Positions 15,725 to 24,156 of a stretch of 48,388 nucleotides of DNA are shown piece by piece. The DNA comes from Flavobacterium sp. MFBS3-15 (GTDB lineage Bacteria; Bacteroidota; Bacteroidia; Flavobacteriales; Flavobacteriaceae), in assembly GCF_026107645.2 (NCBI RefSeq), contig NZ_JAPCHV010000024.1, forward strand, positions 1-48,388, read 5' to 3'. Under the pieces are notes generated by a model. That model saw nothing but the letters and a program-made list of their open reading frames with translations. It was not told the DNA's origin and searched no databases. Each line of letters starts with the position of its first letter. Position 1 is the stretch's first letter. Both the position numbers and the translations under genes were made by a program.

Positions 15725-16565
15725 ACTGCTGCATGTGCAAAACAACCGTAAGACAGCCAACCTGTATAACGAAGCTACCGAAGACTACGAATTCTGGAGC
15801 CGCGACTTCAACATGCATTTTGGGTATTACAGCCCGATGACGACAAACCCGTTCCGCCGGGATAGTATGCTTAACGAGATGAACCGTCAGATATATAAAC
15901 GGCTCGATGCCAATGGAGTGCTGTGTGACATGGGCTGCGGCATGGGCGGGACAATGAAGTACGGGCTGAAGCATTACGATGGATTGAAGATAATGGGCGT
16001 AACACTGTCTGATTTCCAGGCAGAGGAAGGCAACAAACGGTTGGAGGGGCTGGATGGGCTGATACTGAAGGAAGATTACAACCATACCTCATTTGCCAAT
16101 GAAACCTTTGACGGCGCTATGGCTGTCGAGAGCTTTTGCCACAGCGGGCACAGTGTCGAGTCGTTTAAGGAAGCCTGGCGCATACTGAAGCCCGGCGCAA
16201 AGCTGGTAGTCGCCGATGCCTTCCTGAAGAAGGATTTTGAAGACCTGTGCATCGGTGGAAGTTATTGCTACAAAGGCCTGTGCAACGGATGGAGCCTTGA
16301 GAAGTTGGGCAACATCCATAGGGTAAAAGCCATGTTGGAGGAAATTGGGTTTAAAGAAATTTATATTGAAGATATTTCGTTCCGTGTAGCGCCATCAGTA
16401 CTGCACGTACCCTTTGCGATAGGCGGTTTCATACTCCGCAAGATTTACAATGCCCAGCCGCTAAAGCCGCAAAGCATCAAAAACCTGAAAGGTTCGCTGT
16501 TCGCGTTGCTGTCAGGTGTACAGATGAACAATTTTGGGTATTATATCATTACGTGCACTAAATAA
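15699..16565 (+). CDS. SAM-dependent methyltransferase
   Basis: A 288-residue class I methyltransferase. Motif I LCDMGCGMGGTMKYG is at about 75-89, the acidic LSDFQAEEGNKRL follows motif II, SFANETFDGAMAVESFCHSG is at 131-150, and the post-III strand WRILKPGAKLVVADAF is at about 160-175. The N-terminal EDYEFWSRDFNMHFGYYSP and the overall layout resemble tocopherol/sterol C-methyltransferases and cyclopropane synthase relatives, pointing to a small hydrophobic or lipid substrate. I start it at ATG 15699; an in-frame start at 15642 would add 19 residues from the preceding reading region with no family support. It is the last tightly packed gene of the cassette. Confidence 0.8.
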   Translation: MNTLRLNTELLHVQNNRKTANLYNEATEDYEFWSRDFNMHFGYYSPMTTNPFRRDSMLNEMNRQIYKRLDANGVLCDMGCGMGGTMKYGLKHYDGLKIMGVTLSDFQAEEGNKRLEGLDGLILKEDYNHTSFANETFDGAMAVESFCHSGHSVESFKEAWRILKPGAKLVVADAFLKKDFEDLCIGGSYCYKGLCNGWSLEKLGNIHRVKAMLEEIGFKEIYIEDISFRVAPSVLHVPFAIGGFILRKIYNAQPLKPQSIKNLKGSLFALLSGVQMNNFGYYIITCTK

Positions 16566-16582
16566 CTGTAAAACAGGTATCA

Positions 16583-16622
16583 TCTCCAACCCTTCCGATA
16601 TGGGGAGGGCTGGGGTGAGGTC
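16583..16622. repeat. CCCTTCC / GGGGAGGG hairpin repeat
   Basis: CCCTTCC (16590-16596) pairs with GGGGAGGG (16602-16609), followed by CTGGGGTGAGG. It is a typical Bacteroidota intergenic hairpin that may partly terminate the methyltransferase operon before the next gene. Confidence 0.5.
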
Positions 16623-16636
16623 AAAAATAGATCACA

Positions 16637-17548
16637 ATGAAAAAAATGATAATCGCCGCGGGCACCGGTTTCTTAGGAAATGTGCTTATCGACCATTTCA
16701 AAAATGACTATAAAATCGTGGTACTTACCCGCGGCAAAGCCGAAATAAAAAACGACATCCGCTACGTAAACTGGGATGCCAAAACCATGACCGGCTGGGA
16801 AGCTGAACTGGAAGGTGCCGATGTGCTCATCAACCTCGCGGGGAAGTCGGTGGACTGCCGCTACAACGAGAAGAACAAGAGCGAGATCATGGCATCGCGG
16901 GTGGACAGCACCGTAATACTGGACAAGGCGGTAAGCCAGTGCGCCAACCCACCCAAGCACTGGCTCAATTCCTCTACCGCAACCATCTACAGGAATTCTG
17001 TCGATAAGCAAATGGATGAGGAAACAGGAGAAATAGGCCACGACTTTTCCATGAACGTTGCCAAGGTATGGGAAAAAGCTTTCTTCCGTAATGAAACACC
17101 CGGAACCCTCAAAACGGCATTGCGCACCTCCATCGTCCTGGGCAGGAATGGCGGGGCTTTCGTACCCTTAAAAAAGCTGGCGCAATTTGGTTTAGGTGGC
17201 AGGCAGGGCAGCGGCAGGCAGTTTGTAAGCTGGATCCACGAAAAGGACTTTGCCCGCGCGGTGGAATTCATAATCGAAAGGCGAATGGAGGGCCCGATAA
17301 ATGTCGTCTCCCCTACCCCTGTTCGCAATGCCGCCTTCATGAAAACGTTGCGCAAGGCTGTGGGCATGCCGGTTGGGATTCCCATTGGCACAAGCCTGCT
17401 GAAGTTGGGAGCAATGCTCATTGGTACCGAAACCGAACTGGTACTAAAGAGCCGAAACGTAATACCAAAACGATTGACAGATGCCGGGTTTACTTTTGGC
17501 TATGGGGATTTGGGCACGGCGCTGGGGAATTTGCTAAATAAGTATTAA
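16637..17548 (+). CDS. TIGR01777-family NAD(P)-binding oxidoreductase (YfcH-like)
   Basis: The 303-residue extended-SDR protein has an N-terminal Rossmann loop AAGTGFLGNVLI (about 7-18), LINLAGKSVDCRY and LNSSTATIY in place of the usual Ser/Tyr-x-x-x-Lys region, LRTSIVLG, the hallmark FVSWIHEKDFARAVEFI (about 200-215) and a C-terminal DUF1731-like domain with a late KRLTDAGFTF. The family is called epimerase or cell-division inhibitor in older annotation without good evidence. It lies 71 nt after the methyltransferase on the same strand, so it may belong to the same pathway, but a hairpin repeat sits between them. Confidence 0.8.
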   Translation: MKKMIIAAGTGFLGNVLIDHFKNDYKIVVLTRGKAEIKNDIRYVNWDAKTMTGWEAELEGADVLINLAGKSVDCRYNEKNKSEIMASRVDSTVILDKAVSQCANPPKHWLNSSTATIYRNSVDKQMDEETGEIGHDFSMNVAKVWEKAFFRNETPGTLKTALRTSIVLGRNGGAFVPLKKLAQFGLGGRQGSGRQFVSWIHEKDFARAVEFIIERRMEGPINVVSPTPVRNAAFMKTLRKAVGMPVGIPIGTSLLKLGAMLIGTETELVLKSRNVIPKRLTDAGFTFGYGDLGTALGNLLNKY

Positions 17549-17558
17549 AAGACTAATA

Positions 17559-18377
17559 TTAAACAGTCCCAAACACCACTACCAACCCAAACCAGAAAAT
17601 AGGTACGGCCTCAACCCAAAAAAGCGTATAATATTTCGGTCGGTTGGGTGTGGCATAAATAGTGAACAGTGCGGTGGCAATTACCATACAGAGGTTAGCG
17701 GCCAGTTGGCGGTAATCGATGGTTGTGCGGAGCAATTCCAAAAAGAAAAATAGTGCCAAAAGAATGATATTGAGTATTTTGGCCTTGTGTACGCCTATCT
17801 GCTGGGGGATGGTTTTCAGGTGGGGATCGTCTTCCCGCAGGTCGATGATCTCGAAAATGGCAATGAGCGTAATGATGAGCAGGAACCGTTGGCAGAATTT
17901 TAAATACACATCGGAGGTGATGAGCGCACCGGCATCAATCAGGGGCAGCAGAAGTGTGATGCCCGCCCAACACAGGGCAACAATGTAAATTTTCACCCCG
18001 CTCCAGTTGCGGAGGTTTTTGGTCTTCGGGAAAAAAGGAACGGTGTACAATGCCGTAAGCCCGAACGACAGCACTGCCGTTATTTGCGAGGCTCTCTCCA
18101 AAAAGAAAAAGCTGGCCCCTGCAATGGCAAGCGCAACAGTACTCAATGCCACGATGATCTTTACCCTGGGCCCGGCTGTCTTCTTGACACGGAAAAGCCC
18201 ATCGTATTTCATAAAGTTATAGCTGAACATCGTGCCGCAATACGCAAAAGCCGCAACAGGCCAGTTGAACGGCAGGCCAAACTGGTGGTTGGTCATCAGC
18301 ACCAGCGCCAGCACGCTCATGGCAACGTGCATGCTCCCGTAGATGTACAATGAAAATAAGCGTTTAGCGACATTCAT
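17559..18377 (-). CDS. UbiA-like integral membrane protein
   Basis: A 272-residue protein with about eight or nine hydrophobic segments. The first loop (YCGTMFSYNFMKYDGL) and a later acidic loop (FEIIDLREDDPHLKTIPQQIG) resemble the two Asp-rich, prenyl-diphosphate-binding motifs of the UbiA prenyltransferase superfamily, but the first motif is degenerate (one clear Asp), so activity is doubtful. I start at ATG 18377, where a short basic N-terminus (MNVAKRLF) leads directly into the first helix; an ORF extension to 18431 adds 18 unlikely residues. It converges with the TIGR01777 gene, 10 nt apart, and diverges from gcvP. Confidence 0.6.
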   Translation of the reverse strand: MNVAKRLFSLYIYGSMHVAMSVLALVLMTNHQFGLPFNWPVAAFAYCGTMFSYNFMKYDGLFRVKKTAGPRVKIIVALSTVALAIAGASFFFLERASQITAVLSFGLTALYTVPFFPKTKNLRNWSGVKIYIVALCWAGITLLLPLIDAGALITSDVYLKFCQRFLLIITLIAIFEIIDLREDDPHLKTIPQQIGVHKAKILNIILLALFFFLELLRTTIDYRQLAANLCMVIATALFTIYATPNRPKYYTLFWVEAVPIFWFGLVVVFGTV

Positions 18378-18474
18378 AATGTAAAAATAATGAATATCAC
18401 AACAGGTCTCTATTTTTGGTGAAAAATTCACAAAATGTCAAGGTCAATATCATTCCTGTTTGAATTTAAATAAT

Positions 18475-18482
18475 TACTTTTG
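18475..18482 (+). promoter_or_regulatory. -7 box of the gcvP promoter
   Basis: TACTTTTG matches TAnnTTTG and ends 28 nt before the gcvP ATG. No clear -33 TTG at standard spacing and no glycine riboswitch fold can be found in the short leader. Confidence 0.45.
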
Positions 18483-18510
18483 TGCTTCTTAAAAACTATA
18501 CGCAACACAC

Positions 18511-21360
18511 ATGAAAACAGATGCTTTTGCATTAAGGCATATCGGGCCACGAGAGGCTGATCTGCAACACATGTTTAAGGCCATTGGGGTTGAATCCATT
18601 GACCAACTGATCTACGAAACCCTTCCGGACGACATCCGCCTCAAAGCCCCGCTAAACCTGGAGCCTGCCATGACCGAATCTGAGTACATGAGCCACATCC
18701 AACAGTTGGGCAACAGGAACAGGATATTCAGGTCGTACATCGGGCTGGGTTACCACCCTGCTATCGTGCCGGCACCTATCCAGCGCAACATTTTCGAAAA
18801 CCCGGGGTGGTATACTGCCTATACGCCCTACCAGGCCGAGATAGCGCAGGGACGCCTTGAAGCGTTGCTGAACTACCAGACCACGGTTATTGAGCTTAGC
18901 GGTATGGAGATCGCCAATGCATCGTTGCTTGACGAAGGTACTGCTGCTGCCGAGGCCATGGCACTGTTATTCGACGTGCGTACACGTGACCAAAAGAAAA
19001 ACAACATAAATAAATTCTTTGTTTCGGAAGAGATACTGCCGCAAACCCTTAGCGTACTTCAAACGCGTTCTACCCCGATTGGTGTAGAGCTTGTGGTGGG
19101 TAACCACGAGGAGTTTGCCTTTGGCGACGATTTCTTCGGGGCGATACTGCAATACCCGGGCAAATACGGCCAGGTGTATGATTACGCAGGGTTCATTGCA
19201 AAAGCAAAAGAAAAAGAAATAAAAACAGCTGTTGCTGCTGATATCCTGAGCCTTGTAAAACTGACGTCTCCGGGCGAAATGGGCGCCGATGTTGTAGTGG
19301 GCACTACCCAGCGCTTTGGTATCCCGATGGGATATGGGGGTCCGCACGCTGCTTTCTTCTGTACTAAAGAAGAATACAAGCGTTCGATGCCGGGCAGGAT
19401 TATCGGGGTGACTGTTGATGCCAACGGCAACCGTGCGCTTCGTATGGCATTGCAGACGCGTGAGCAGCACATCAAGCGCGAAAAAGCGACTTCGAACATT
19501 TGTACCGCTCAGGTACTGCTTGCCGTTATGGCGGGAATGTATGCCGTATACCACGGGCCGAAAGGGCTTGGATACATTGCTGATAAAGTCCACGCCTCTG
19601 CCGTTACTACTGCTGATGCACTAAACAAGTTGGGCGTATACCAGACCAACACCGCTTTCTTTGATACCATCCTTGTAAAAGCCGATGCTGCCAAAGTGAA
19701 GGCTGCTGCAGAAAAGAGGGAGATTAATTTCTACTATGTGGATGCTGATACGATCTCGATCTCATTCAATGAAACAACGTCTATAAAAGACATCAACGAC
19801 ATACTTGCCGTATTTGCGGAAGCGACTGGAAAAACAGCCGAAACTGTTAACGAGCTTTCAGGAAGCATTGCTATTCCTGATTCTGTAAACAGGACAAGCG
19901 AATTCCTTAAGCATGAGGTGTTCAACAAATACCACAGCGAAACAGCCATCATGCGCTACATCAAAAAGCTGGAGCGCCTGGACCTGGCACTGAACCATTC
20001 GATGATATCGCTGGGTTCTTGTACCATGAAGCTTAATGCGGCATCGGAAATGCTTCCGCTAAGTATGGCCAACTGGAACAACATACACCCATTTGCCCCA
20101 ATTGAGCAGGCGGAAGGCTACCAGCAAATGCTTAAGAAACTGGAAGAACAACTAAATGTGATTACCGGTTTTGCAGGCACAACCCTACAACCTAATTCAG
20201 GTGCACAAGGTGAATATGCAGGCCTTATGGTGATACGCGCCTACCACGAATCACGCGGCGAAGGCCACAGGAACATTGCGCTTATCCCGGCTTCAGCACA
20301 CGGCACCAACCCTGCCACGGCACACATGGCCGGCATGCAGGTGGTGGTAACCAAAACATCTGAAAACGGAAATATCGACGTAGATGACCTAAGGGCAAAA
20401 GCCATTGAGCACAAGGATAACCTTGCCTGCCTTATGGTTACGTACCCTTCGACGCACGGCGTATATGAGGCATCGATCAGGGAAATAACCAACCTGATAC
20501 ACGAAAATGGCGGACAGGTATACATGGACGGTGCGAACATGAATGCACAGGTTGGCCTTACCAATCCTGCTACCATAGGTGCTGACGTTTGCCACCTGAA
20601 CCTGCATAAAACCTTTGCCATACCACACGGTGGCGGAGGACCTGGTGTTGGGCCTATTTGCGTAGCAAAACATTTGGTTCCGTTCCTGCCAACCAACCCT
20701 GTAATCCCTACAGGCGGCGAAACAGCCATCACGGCTATATCTGCTGCTCCATGGGGATCGGCACTGGTATGCCTTATCTCTTACGGATACATTACCATGC
20801 TTGGAGCGGAAGGGCTTACAAGTGCTACGCACCACGCTATACTGAATGCCAACTACATCAAGGAAAGGCTGAGCGGCCACTACGAAACGCTGTATACCGG
20901 CGAGATGGGAAGGGCTGCCCACGAAATGATCATTGAATGCCGTCCGTTTAAAGCGAATGGCATTGAAGTGACCGATATTGCCAAGCGCCTTATGGACTAC
21001 GGCTTCCACGCACCTACAGTATCGTTCCCTGTAGCAGGCACGCTGATGATAGAGCCGACAGAAAGCGAGAACCTTGAGGAACTTGACCGTTTTTGCGATG
21101 CAATGATTGCCATCCGCAAAGAGGTTGAAGAGGCAAGCGCCGATGATAAAAATAACGTACTGAAAAACGCACCGCACACCCTTGCGATGCTTACAACTGA
21201 TAACTGGACGCTTCCTTACACAAGGGAGAAGGCCGCATTCCCACTGGAGTACCTGCAAGAAAACAAGTTCTGGCCTGGTGTGAGGAGGGTGGATGATGCC
21301 TACGGTGACCGAAATTTGATTTGCTCCTGTGCGCCTATTGAGGCGTACATGGAAAACTAA
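18511..21360 (+). CDS. gcvP: Glycine dehydrogenase (decarboxylating), P-protein
   Basis: The 949-residue single-chain P-protein of the glycine cleavage system decarboxylates glycine and transfers aminomethyl to the lipoyl H-protein. The start FALRHIGPREADLQHMFKAIG is typical. The N-half glycine-rich GYGGPHAAFF and the C-half PLP site HLNLHKTFAIPHGGGGPGVGP, with Lys700 as the Schiff-base residue, are intact, and ACIEAY-like CSCAPIEAYMEN closes the protein. Length is that of the undivided bacterial/mitochondrial form. No gcvT or gcvH is adjacent, so the complex is encoded at separate loci. A strong terminator follows directly. Confidence 0.97.
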   Translation: MKTDAFALRHIGPREADLQHMFKAIGVESIDQLIYETLPDDIRLKAPLNLEPAMTESEYMSHIQQLGNRNRIFRSYIGLGYHPAIVPAPIQRNIFENPGWYTAYTPYQAEIAQGRLEALLNYQTTVIELSGMEIANASLLDEGTAAAEAMALLFDVRTRDQKKNNINKFFVSEEILPQTLSVLQTRSTPIGVELVVGNHEEFAFGDDFFGAILQYPGKYGQVYDYAGFIAKAKEKEIKTAVAADILSLVKLTSPGEMGADVVVGTTQRFGIPMGYGGPHAAFFCTKEEYKRSMPGRIIGVTVDANGNRALRMALQTREQHIKREKATSNICTAQVLLAVMAGMYAVYHGPKGLGYIADKVHASAVTTADALNKLGVYQTNTAFFDTILVKADAAKVKAAAEKREINFYYVDADTISISFNETTSIKDINDILAVFAEATGKTAETVNELSGSIAIPDSVNRTSEFLKHEVFNKYHSETAIMRYIKKLERLDLALNHSMISLGSCTMKLNAASEMLPLSMANWNNIHPFAPIEQAEGYQQMLKKLEEQLNVITGFAGTTLQPNSGAQGEYAGLMVIRAYHESRGEGHRNIALIPASAHGTNPATAHMAGMQVVVTKTSENGNIDVDDLRAKAIEHKDNLACLMVTYPSTHGVYEASIREITNLIHENGGQVYMDGANMNAQVGLTNPATIGADVCHLNLHKTFAIPHGGGGPGVGPICVAKHLVPFLPTNPVIPTGGETAITAISAAPWGSALVCLISYGYITMLGAEGLTSATHHAILNANYIKERLSGHYETLYTGEMGRAAHEMIIECRPFKANGIEVTDIAKRLMDYGFHAPTVSFPVAGTLMIEPTESENLEELDRFCDAMIAIRKEVEEASADDKNNVLKNAPHTLAMLTTDNWTLPYTREKAAFPLEYLQENKFWPGVRRVDDAYGDRNLICSCAPIEAYMEN

Positions 21361-21368
21361 TTAAGAAG

Positions 21369-21394
21369 AGGCTGCCGCAAGGCAGCCTTTTTTT
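21369..21394 (+). terminator. Intrinsic terminator after gcvP
   Basis: AGGCTGCC-GCAA-GGCAGCCT: a perfect 8-bp stem with a GNRA-type tetraloop, followed by a T-run. Confidence 0.9.
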
Positions 21395-21433
21395 ATGCAA
21401 TCAATTCCAAAAATCATTATTCGATTTTCCACT

Positions 21434-21500
21434 GTAGAGATGGAGTGCTTCCATCTCACAAAAATTAACATTACGCGAGATGCAGGCACTGCGTCTCTAC
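21434..21500. repeat. GTAGAGA...TCTCTAC inverted-repeat element
   Basis: The ends GTAGAGATGGAG and CTGCGTCTCTAC are inverted, with inner TCCATCTC / GAGATGCA pairs, making a 67-bp imperfect palindrome. It probably belongs to the same family as the palindrome at 392-412. The rest of 21395-21572 shows nothing else. Confidence 0.5.
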
Positions 21501-21572
21501 TTACGATGATCAATACAACTAAACTAAAAACGAAAATTAACTATTGAGGAAATTATTTTAAACTGAAACAAA

Positions 21573-22367
21573 ATGGAAAAAAAGAGGATTCTTATCGTTG
21601 GGCTTGAAGAAAATGAGGTAAACGTCATACGCCAAAACCTGGAGTTTGAGTACCTGGTTGTACACTACGATATGCTGCCCAACATCAAGCTCATCGAGGG
21701 GCAGCTGTTTGTGGAGAGCCCGACAGTGCCCGGTAAGTATTTTATTATAGACAAAGTAGTTTTCCATGGCATTTATGAAACAGACATGGATTTCCTTACG
21801 CTTCTGGCGTTATGGAACGGTCCCTGCCTACCCGATGCGTTGGGCATGATGGATCTGAGGCAGCGCATACCGGGACTGGTGCGTGCGTTGCGGATAACGA
21901 AATTCGGTGGCAACAAACGAGGTATGGCTATTGGCAGGCAGTTGGTGCATTCGGACACCGAAGTGGTGGCAAAGTGGGGTATCTGGCACTGCGGAGAGGA
22001 CAAGCATAAATTCATCGGTGCATGGGAGAGCAGCGAAACATCGGTCATTGAACCGTTTATTGACGGCGAGGCTGTACGTATTATGATCGTGGGTGATAAG
22101 TACTGGCAGATACGGCTAACCGGTGACGGCTGGCTAAAGTCGATACACAACGAAGGATCATGGGAAATGGAAGTTGACCAGGAACTGTTGGAAGATAGCC
22201 GCAAGATAGCGAAACAATTTAACCTCGACGCTGTGGGTATAGACTATATGATAGGAAAGGATGGTACACGGCATTTGCTGGAAGTTAACCATATCCCGAA
22301 CGTGACGGTTTTTCCGTTCATCAATGAAGCATTTGTGGAATATGCTTCGGCGTGGATAATGGAATAG
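21573..22367 (+). CDS. ATP-grasp domain protein, unknown substrate
   Basis: This 264-residue protein is predicted cytoplasmic. The C-terminal two-thirds carry ATP-grasp features: VVAKWGIWHCGE (ATP-binding strand), SVIEPFIDGEAVRIMIVGDKYW (hinge and strand run), LDAVGIDYMIGKDGTRHLLEVNHIPNVT with Glu and Asn as likely metal ligands (about 215-245). The first 80 residues form a small alpha/beta pre-ATP-grasp domain. This superfamily makes carboxyl-amine or carboxyl-thiol bonds (RimK, glutathione synthetase, D-Ala-D-Ala ligase-like). The short length and lone setting give no clue to substrate. Confidence 0.72.
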   Translation: MEKKRILIVGLEENEVNVIRQNLEFEYLVVHYDMLPNIKLIEGQLFVESPTVPGKYFIIDKVVFHGIYETDMDFLTLLALWNGPCLPDALGMMDLRQRIPGLVRALRITKFGGNKRGMAIGRQLVHSDTEVVAKWGIWHCGEDKHKFIGAWESSETSVIEPFIDGEAVRIMIVGDKYWQIRLTGDGWLKSIHNEGSWEMEVDQELLEDSRKIAKQFNLDAVGIDYMIGKDGTRHLLEVNHIPNVTVFPFINEAFVEYASAWIME

Positions 22368-22387
22368 TGATTTTCCGTCCCGGTCGT

Positions 22388-22471
22388 TCATTGCGACGGC
22401 AGTTCACCGAGCGTGGCAATCTTTCCTTCAGATGCGCGGAAAGATTGCTTCGTCTTTCTCCCCGCAATGAC
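22388..22471. repeat. Palindromic repeat, same family as 1873-2128
   Basis: The left arm (TCATTGCGA ... GGCAATCTTTCC, 22388-22426) is mirrored by the right arm (GGAAAGATTGC ... GCAATGAC, 22439-22471). The inner sequence differs from the earlier copies, showing that the arms are the conserved part. No ORF. Confidence 0.7.
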
Positions 22472-22556
22472 AGGACGTGAATAATTCCTATTTCTTATGA
22501 CCCGGATCATATTTTTAATCGGTTAAATTAGCGTAATTAGTGGCAAAATTCTTTTT

Positions 22557-22928
22557 ATGAAAGACATTGAAAACAGGCAGGACCTTGAATTCCTGCTGTC
22601 TCAATTTTATGATAAGCTGCTCAAAGACCCAGCGATAAGCTACATCTTTACCGATGTGGCAAAGGTCGATCTGGCACACCACCTGCCTATATTGGCCGAT
22701 TTTTGGGAACTGAGCCTGTTCCATACCGGTAATTACAGGAACAATCCCATGCAGGTGCATATGGAACTTAACAGCAAGGAAAAGCTCACTGAAAAGCATT
22801 TCAATATCTGGCTCAACCACTTTTATGACACCGTAGATGAGCATTTTGAAGGCCTGAATGCCGAAAAGATAAAAACTCGGGCTGTATCCATATCAACAGT
22901 GATAAAAATAAAATTAGCCCCATCATAA
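22557..22928 (+). CDS. Group III truncated hemoglobin
   Basis: A 123-residue 2-over-2 globin. Characteristic group III cues are LLSQFYDKLLKDPAISYIF, HLPILADFWELSLFHTGNYRNNPMQVH with His68 as the proximal haem ligand, and the conserved G-helix HFNIWLNHFYDTVDEHFEG. Group III proteins bind oxygen or nitric oxide; roles in nitrosative stress or ligand handling are suspected for a few members. The gene is alone between two repeat- or A+T-rich spacers, and no partner reductase is present. Confidence 0.85.
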   Translation: MKDIENRQDLEFLLSQFYDKLLKDPAISYIFTDVAKVDLAHHLPILADFWELSLFHTGNYRNNPMQVHMELNSKEKLTEKHFNIWLNHFYDTVDEHFEGLNAEKIKTRAVSISTVIKIKLAPS

Positions 22929-22958
22929 ATTATGGCATTCCTGATTTTTTAAACAAAA

Positions 22959-22996
22959 AATGCTAATCTGTTTAAATATTATGCATGCATAGCATT
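22959..22996. promoter_or_regulatory. Inverted repeat upstream of the KAS III-like gene
   Basis: AATGCTA (22959-22965) and TAGCATT (22990-22996) are perfect 7-bp arms 24 nt apart, beside the internal palindrome ATGCATGCAT (22981-22990). The 122-bp A+T-rich spacer has no full TAnnTTTG box. It is a candidate operator only. Confidence 0.25.
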
Positions 22997-23050
22997 ATTT
23001 AGTAAAAGTTATTGTATTATTGACTAATTTTATATTTTAATTGCAGGACT

Positions 23051-24109
23051 ATGAACATCAGGATCACAGGATCGGGAGCCTACATCCCAAAACGCAGCAT
23101 TTCCAACCTCGAGTTTGCACAGCACGAGTTCATGGATGAGGAAGGCAAAGCTTTGCCCTACTCGAATGAAGTAGTAGCCGAGAAGTTCAGGCAAATTACG
23201 GGAATAGAGGAGCGGCGTTATGTAGATGACAACCTCCTGACCTCTGACATAGCATTTTTTGCCTCACAAAAAGCCATTGAAGATGCGGGCATCGACCCGG
23301 AAACACTGGATTATATCATTTTTGCGCATAACTTTGGCGATGTAAAGCAGGGTGCCATACAAACGGATATCCTGCCCAGCCTTGCCAGCCGCGTAAAGCA
23401 CAGCCTTAAGATAAAGAACCCACGCTGTGTGGCCTATGACATCTTGTTCGGGTGTCCCGGATGGGTGGAAGGCGTGATACAGGCACAGGCTTATATCAAA
23501 GCCGGAATGGCAAAGCGGTGCCTGGTGATTGGAGCTGAAACACTTTCCCGCGTTGTAGACCCTCACGACAGGGACAGCATGATCTATTCGGATGGTGCGG
23601 GTGCAAGCATCATTGAAGCTACTAATGACGAAGGCGGCATATTGGCGCATGAAACAGCTTCTTACACTTATGATGAGGCTTATTTCCTTTTCTTTGGAAA
23701 CTCCTACAACAAGACCCATGACCCTGACGTGCGCTATATAAAAATGTACGGCAGGAAAATATACGAGTTTGCACTCAATCATGTGCCGCTAGCCATGAAA
23801 TCGTGCCTCGAAAAAAGCGGTGTAGCTATAGATGACGTCAAAAAAGTACTTATCCACCAGGCGAATGAGAAAATGGATGAAGCCATCATCCTCCGTTTCT
23901 TTAAGCTATTCGGCAAAACCCCGCCGGAAAGAATAATGCCTATGAGCATCCATAAGCTGGGCAACAGCAGTGTTGCTACTATCCCAACACTTTACGACCT
24001 GCTTATAAAAGGCCAGATTGAAGAGCAGCAGCTTAACAAGGGCGATGTGTTGATTTTTGCATCGGTGGGTGCAGGAATGAATATCAATGCTTTTGTCTAT
24101 AAGATTTAG
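23051..24109 (+). CDS. 3-oxoacyl-ACP synthase III-like protein
   Basis: The 352-residue thiolase-fold protein has the FabH triad in order: Cys135 in DILFGCPGWVEG, His269 in VLIHQANEKM and Asn305 in KLGNSSVATIP, plus the late glycine loop FASVGAGMNI. KAS III enzymes start fatty-acid chains by condensing acyl-CoA with malonyl-ACP. This one is longer than canonical FabH (about 320-330) and has a distinctive FGCPGW around Cys instead of the usual A-C-(A/S)-G, so it may be a specialised homologue acting in polyketide, aryl polyene or lipid synthesis. No ACP or other fatty-acid gene is adjacent. It converges with the flippase gene. Confidence 0.8.
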   Translation: MNIRITGSGAYIPKRSISNLEFAQHEFMDEEGKALPYSNEVVAEKFRQITGIEERRYVDDNLLTSDIAFFASQKAIEDAGIDPETLDYIIFAHNFGDVKQGAIQTDILPSLASRVKHSLKIKNPRCVAYDILFGCPGWVEGVIQAQAYIKAGMAKRCLVIGAETLSRVVDPHDRDSMIYSDGAGASIIEATNDEGGILAHETASYTYDEAYFLFFGNSYNKTHDPDVRYIKMYGRKIYEFALNHVPLAMKSCLEKSGVAIDDVKKVLIHQANEKMDEAIILRFFKLFGKTPPERIMPMSIHKLGNSSVATIPTLYDLLIKGQIEEQQLNKGDVLIFASVGAGMNINAFVYKI

Positions 24110-24156
24110 TCATGAGTATTGGTTTAGCCGGAGAATTAAGCCTTCGGTCTTAAAAC

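Noticed and set aside
18432..18510. Glycine riboswitch before gcvP
   Set aside because: The spacer is only 79 bp, already contains the -7 box, and no tandem aptamer-like sequence is present.
20389..21258. 289-residue minus-strand frame inside gcvP
   Set aside because: It is antisense to a fully conserved enzyme and has no protein-like domain signature.
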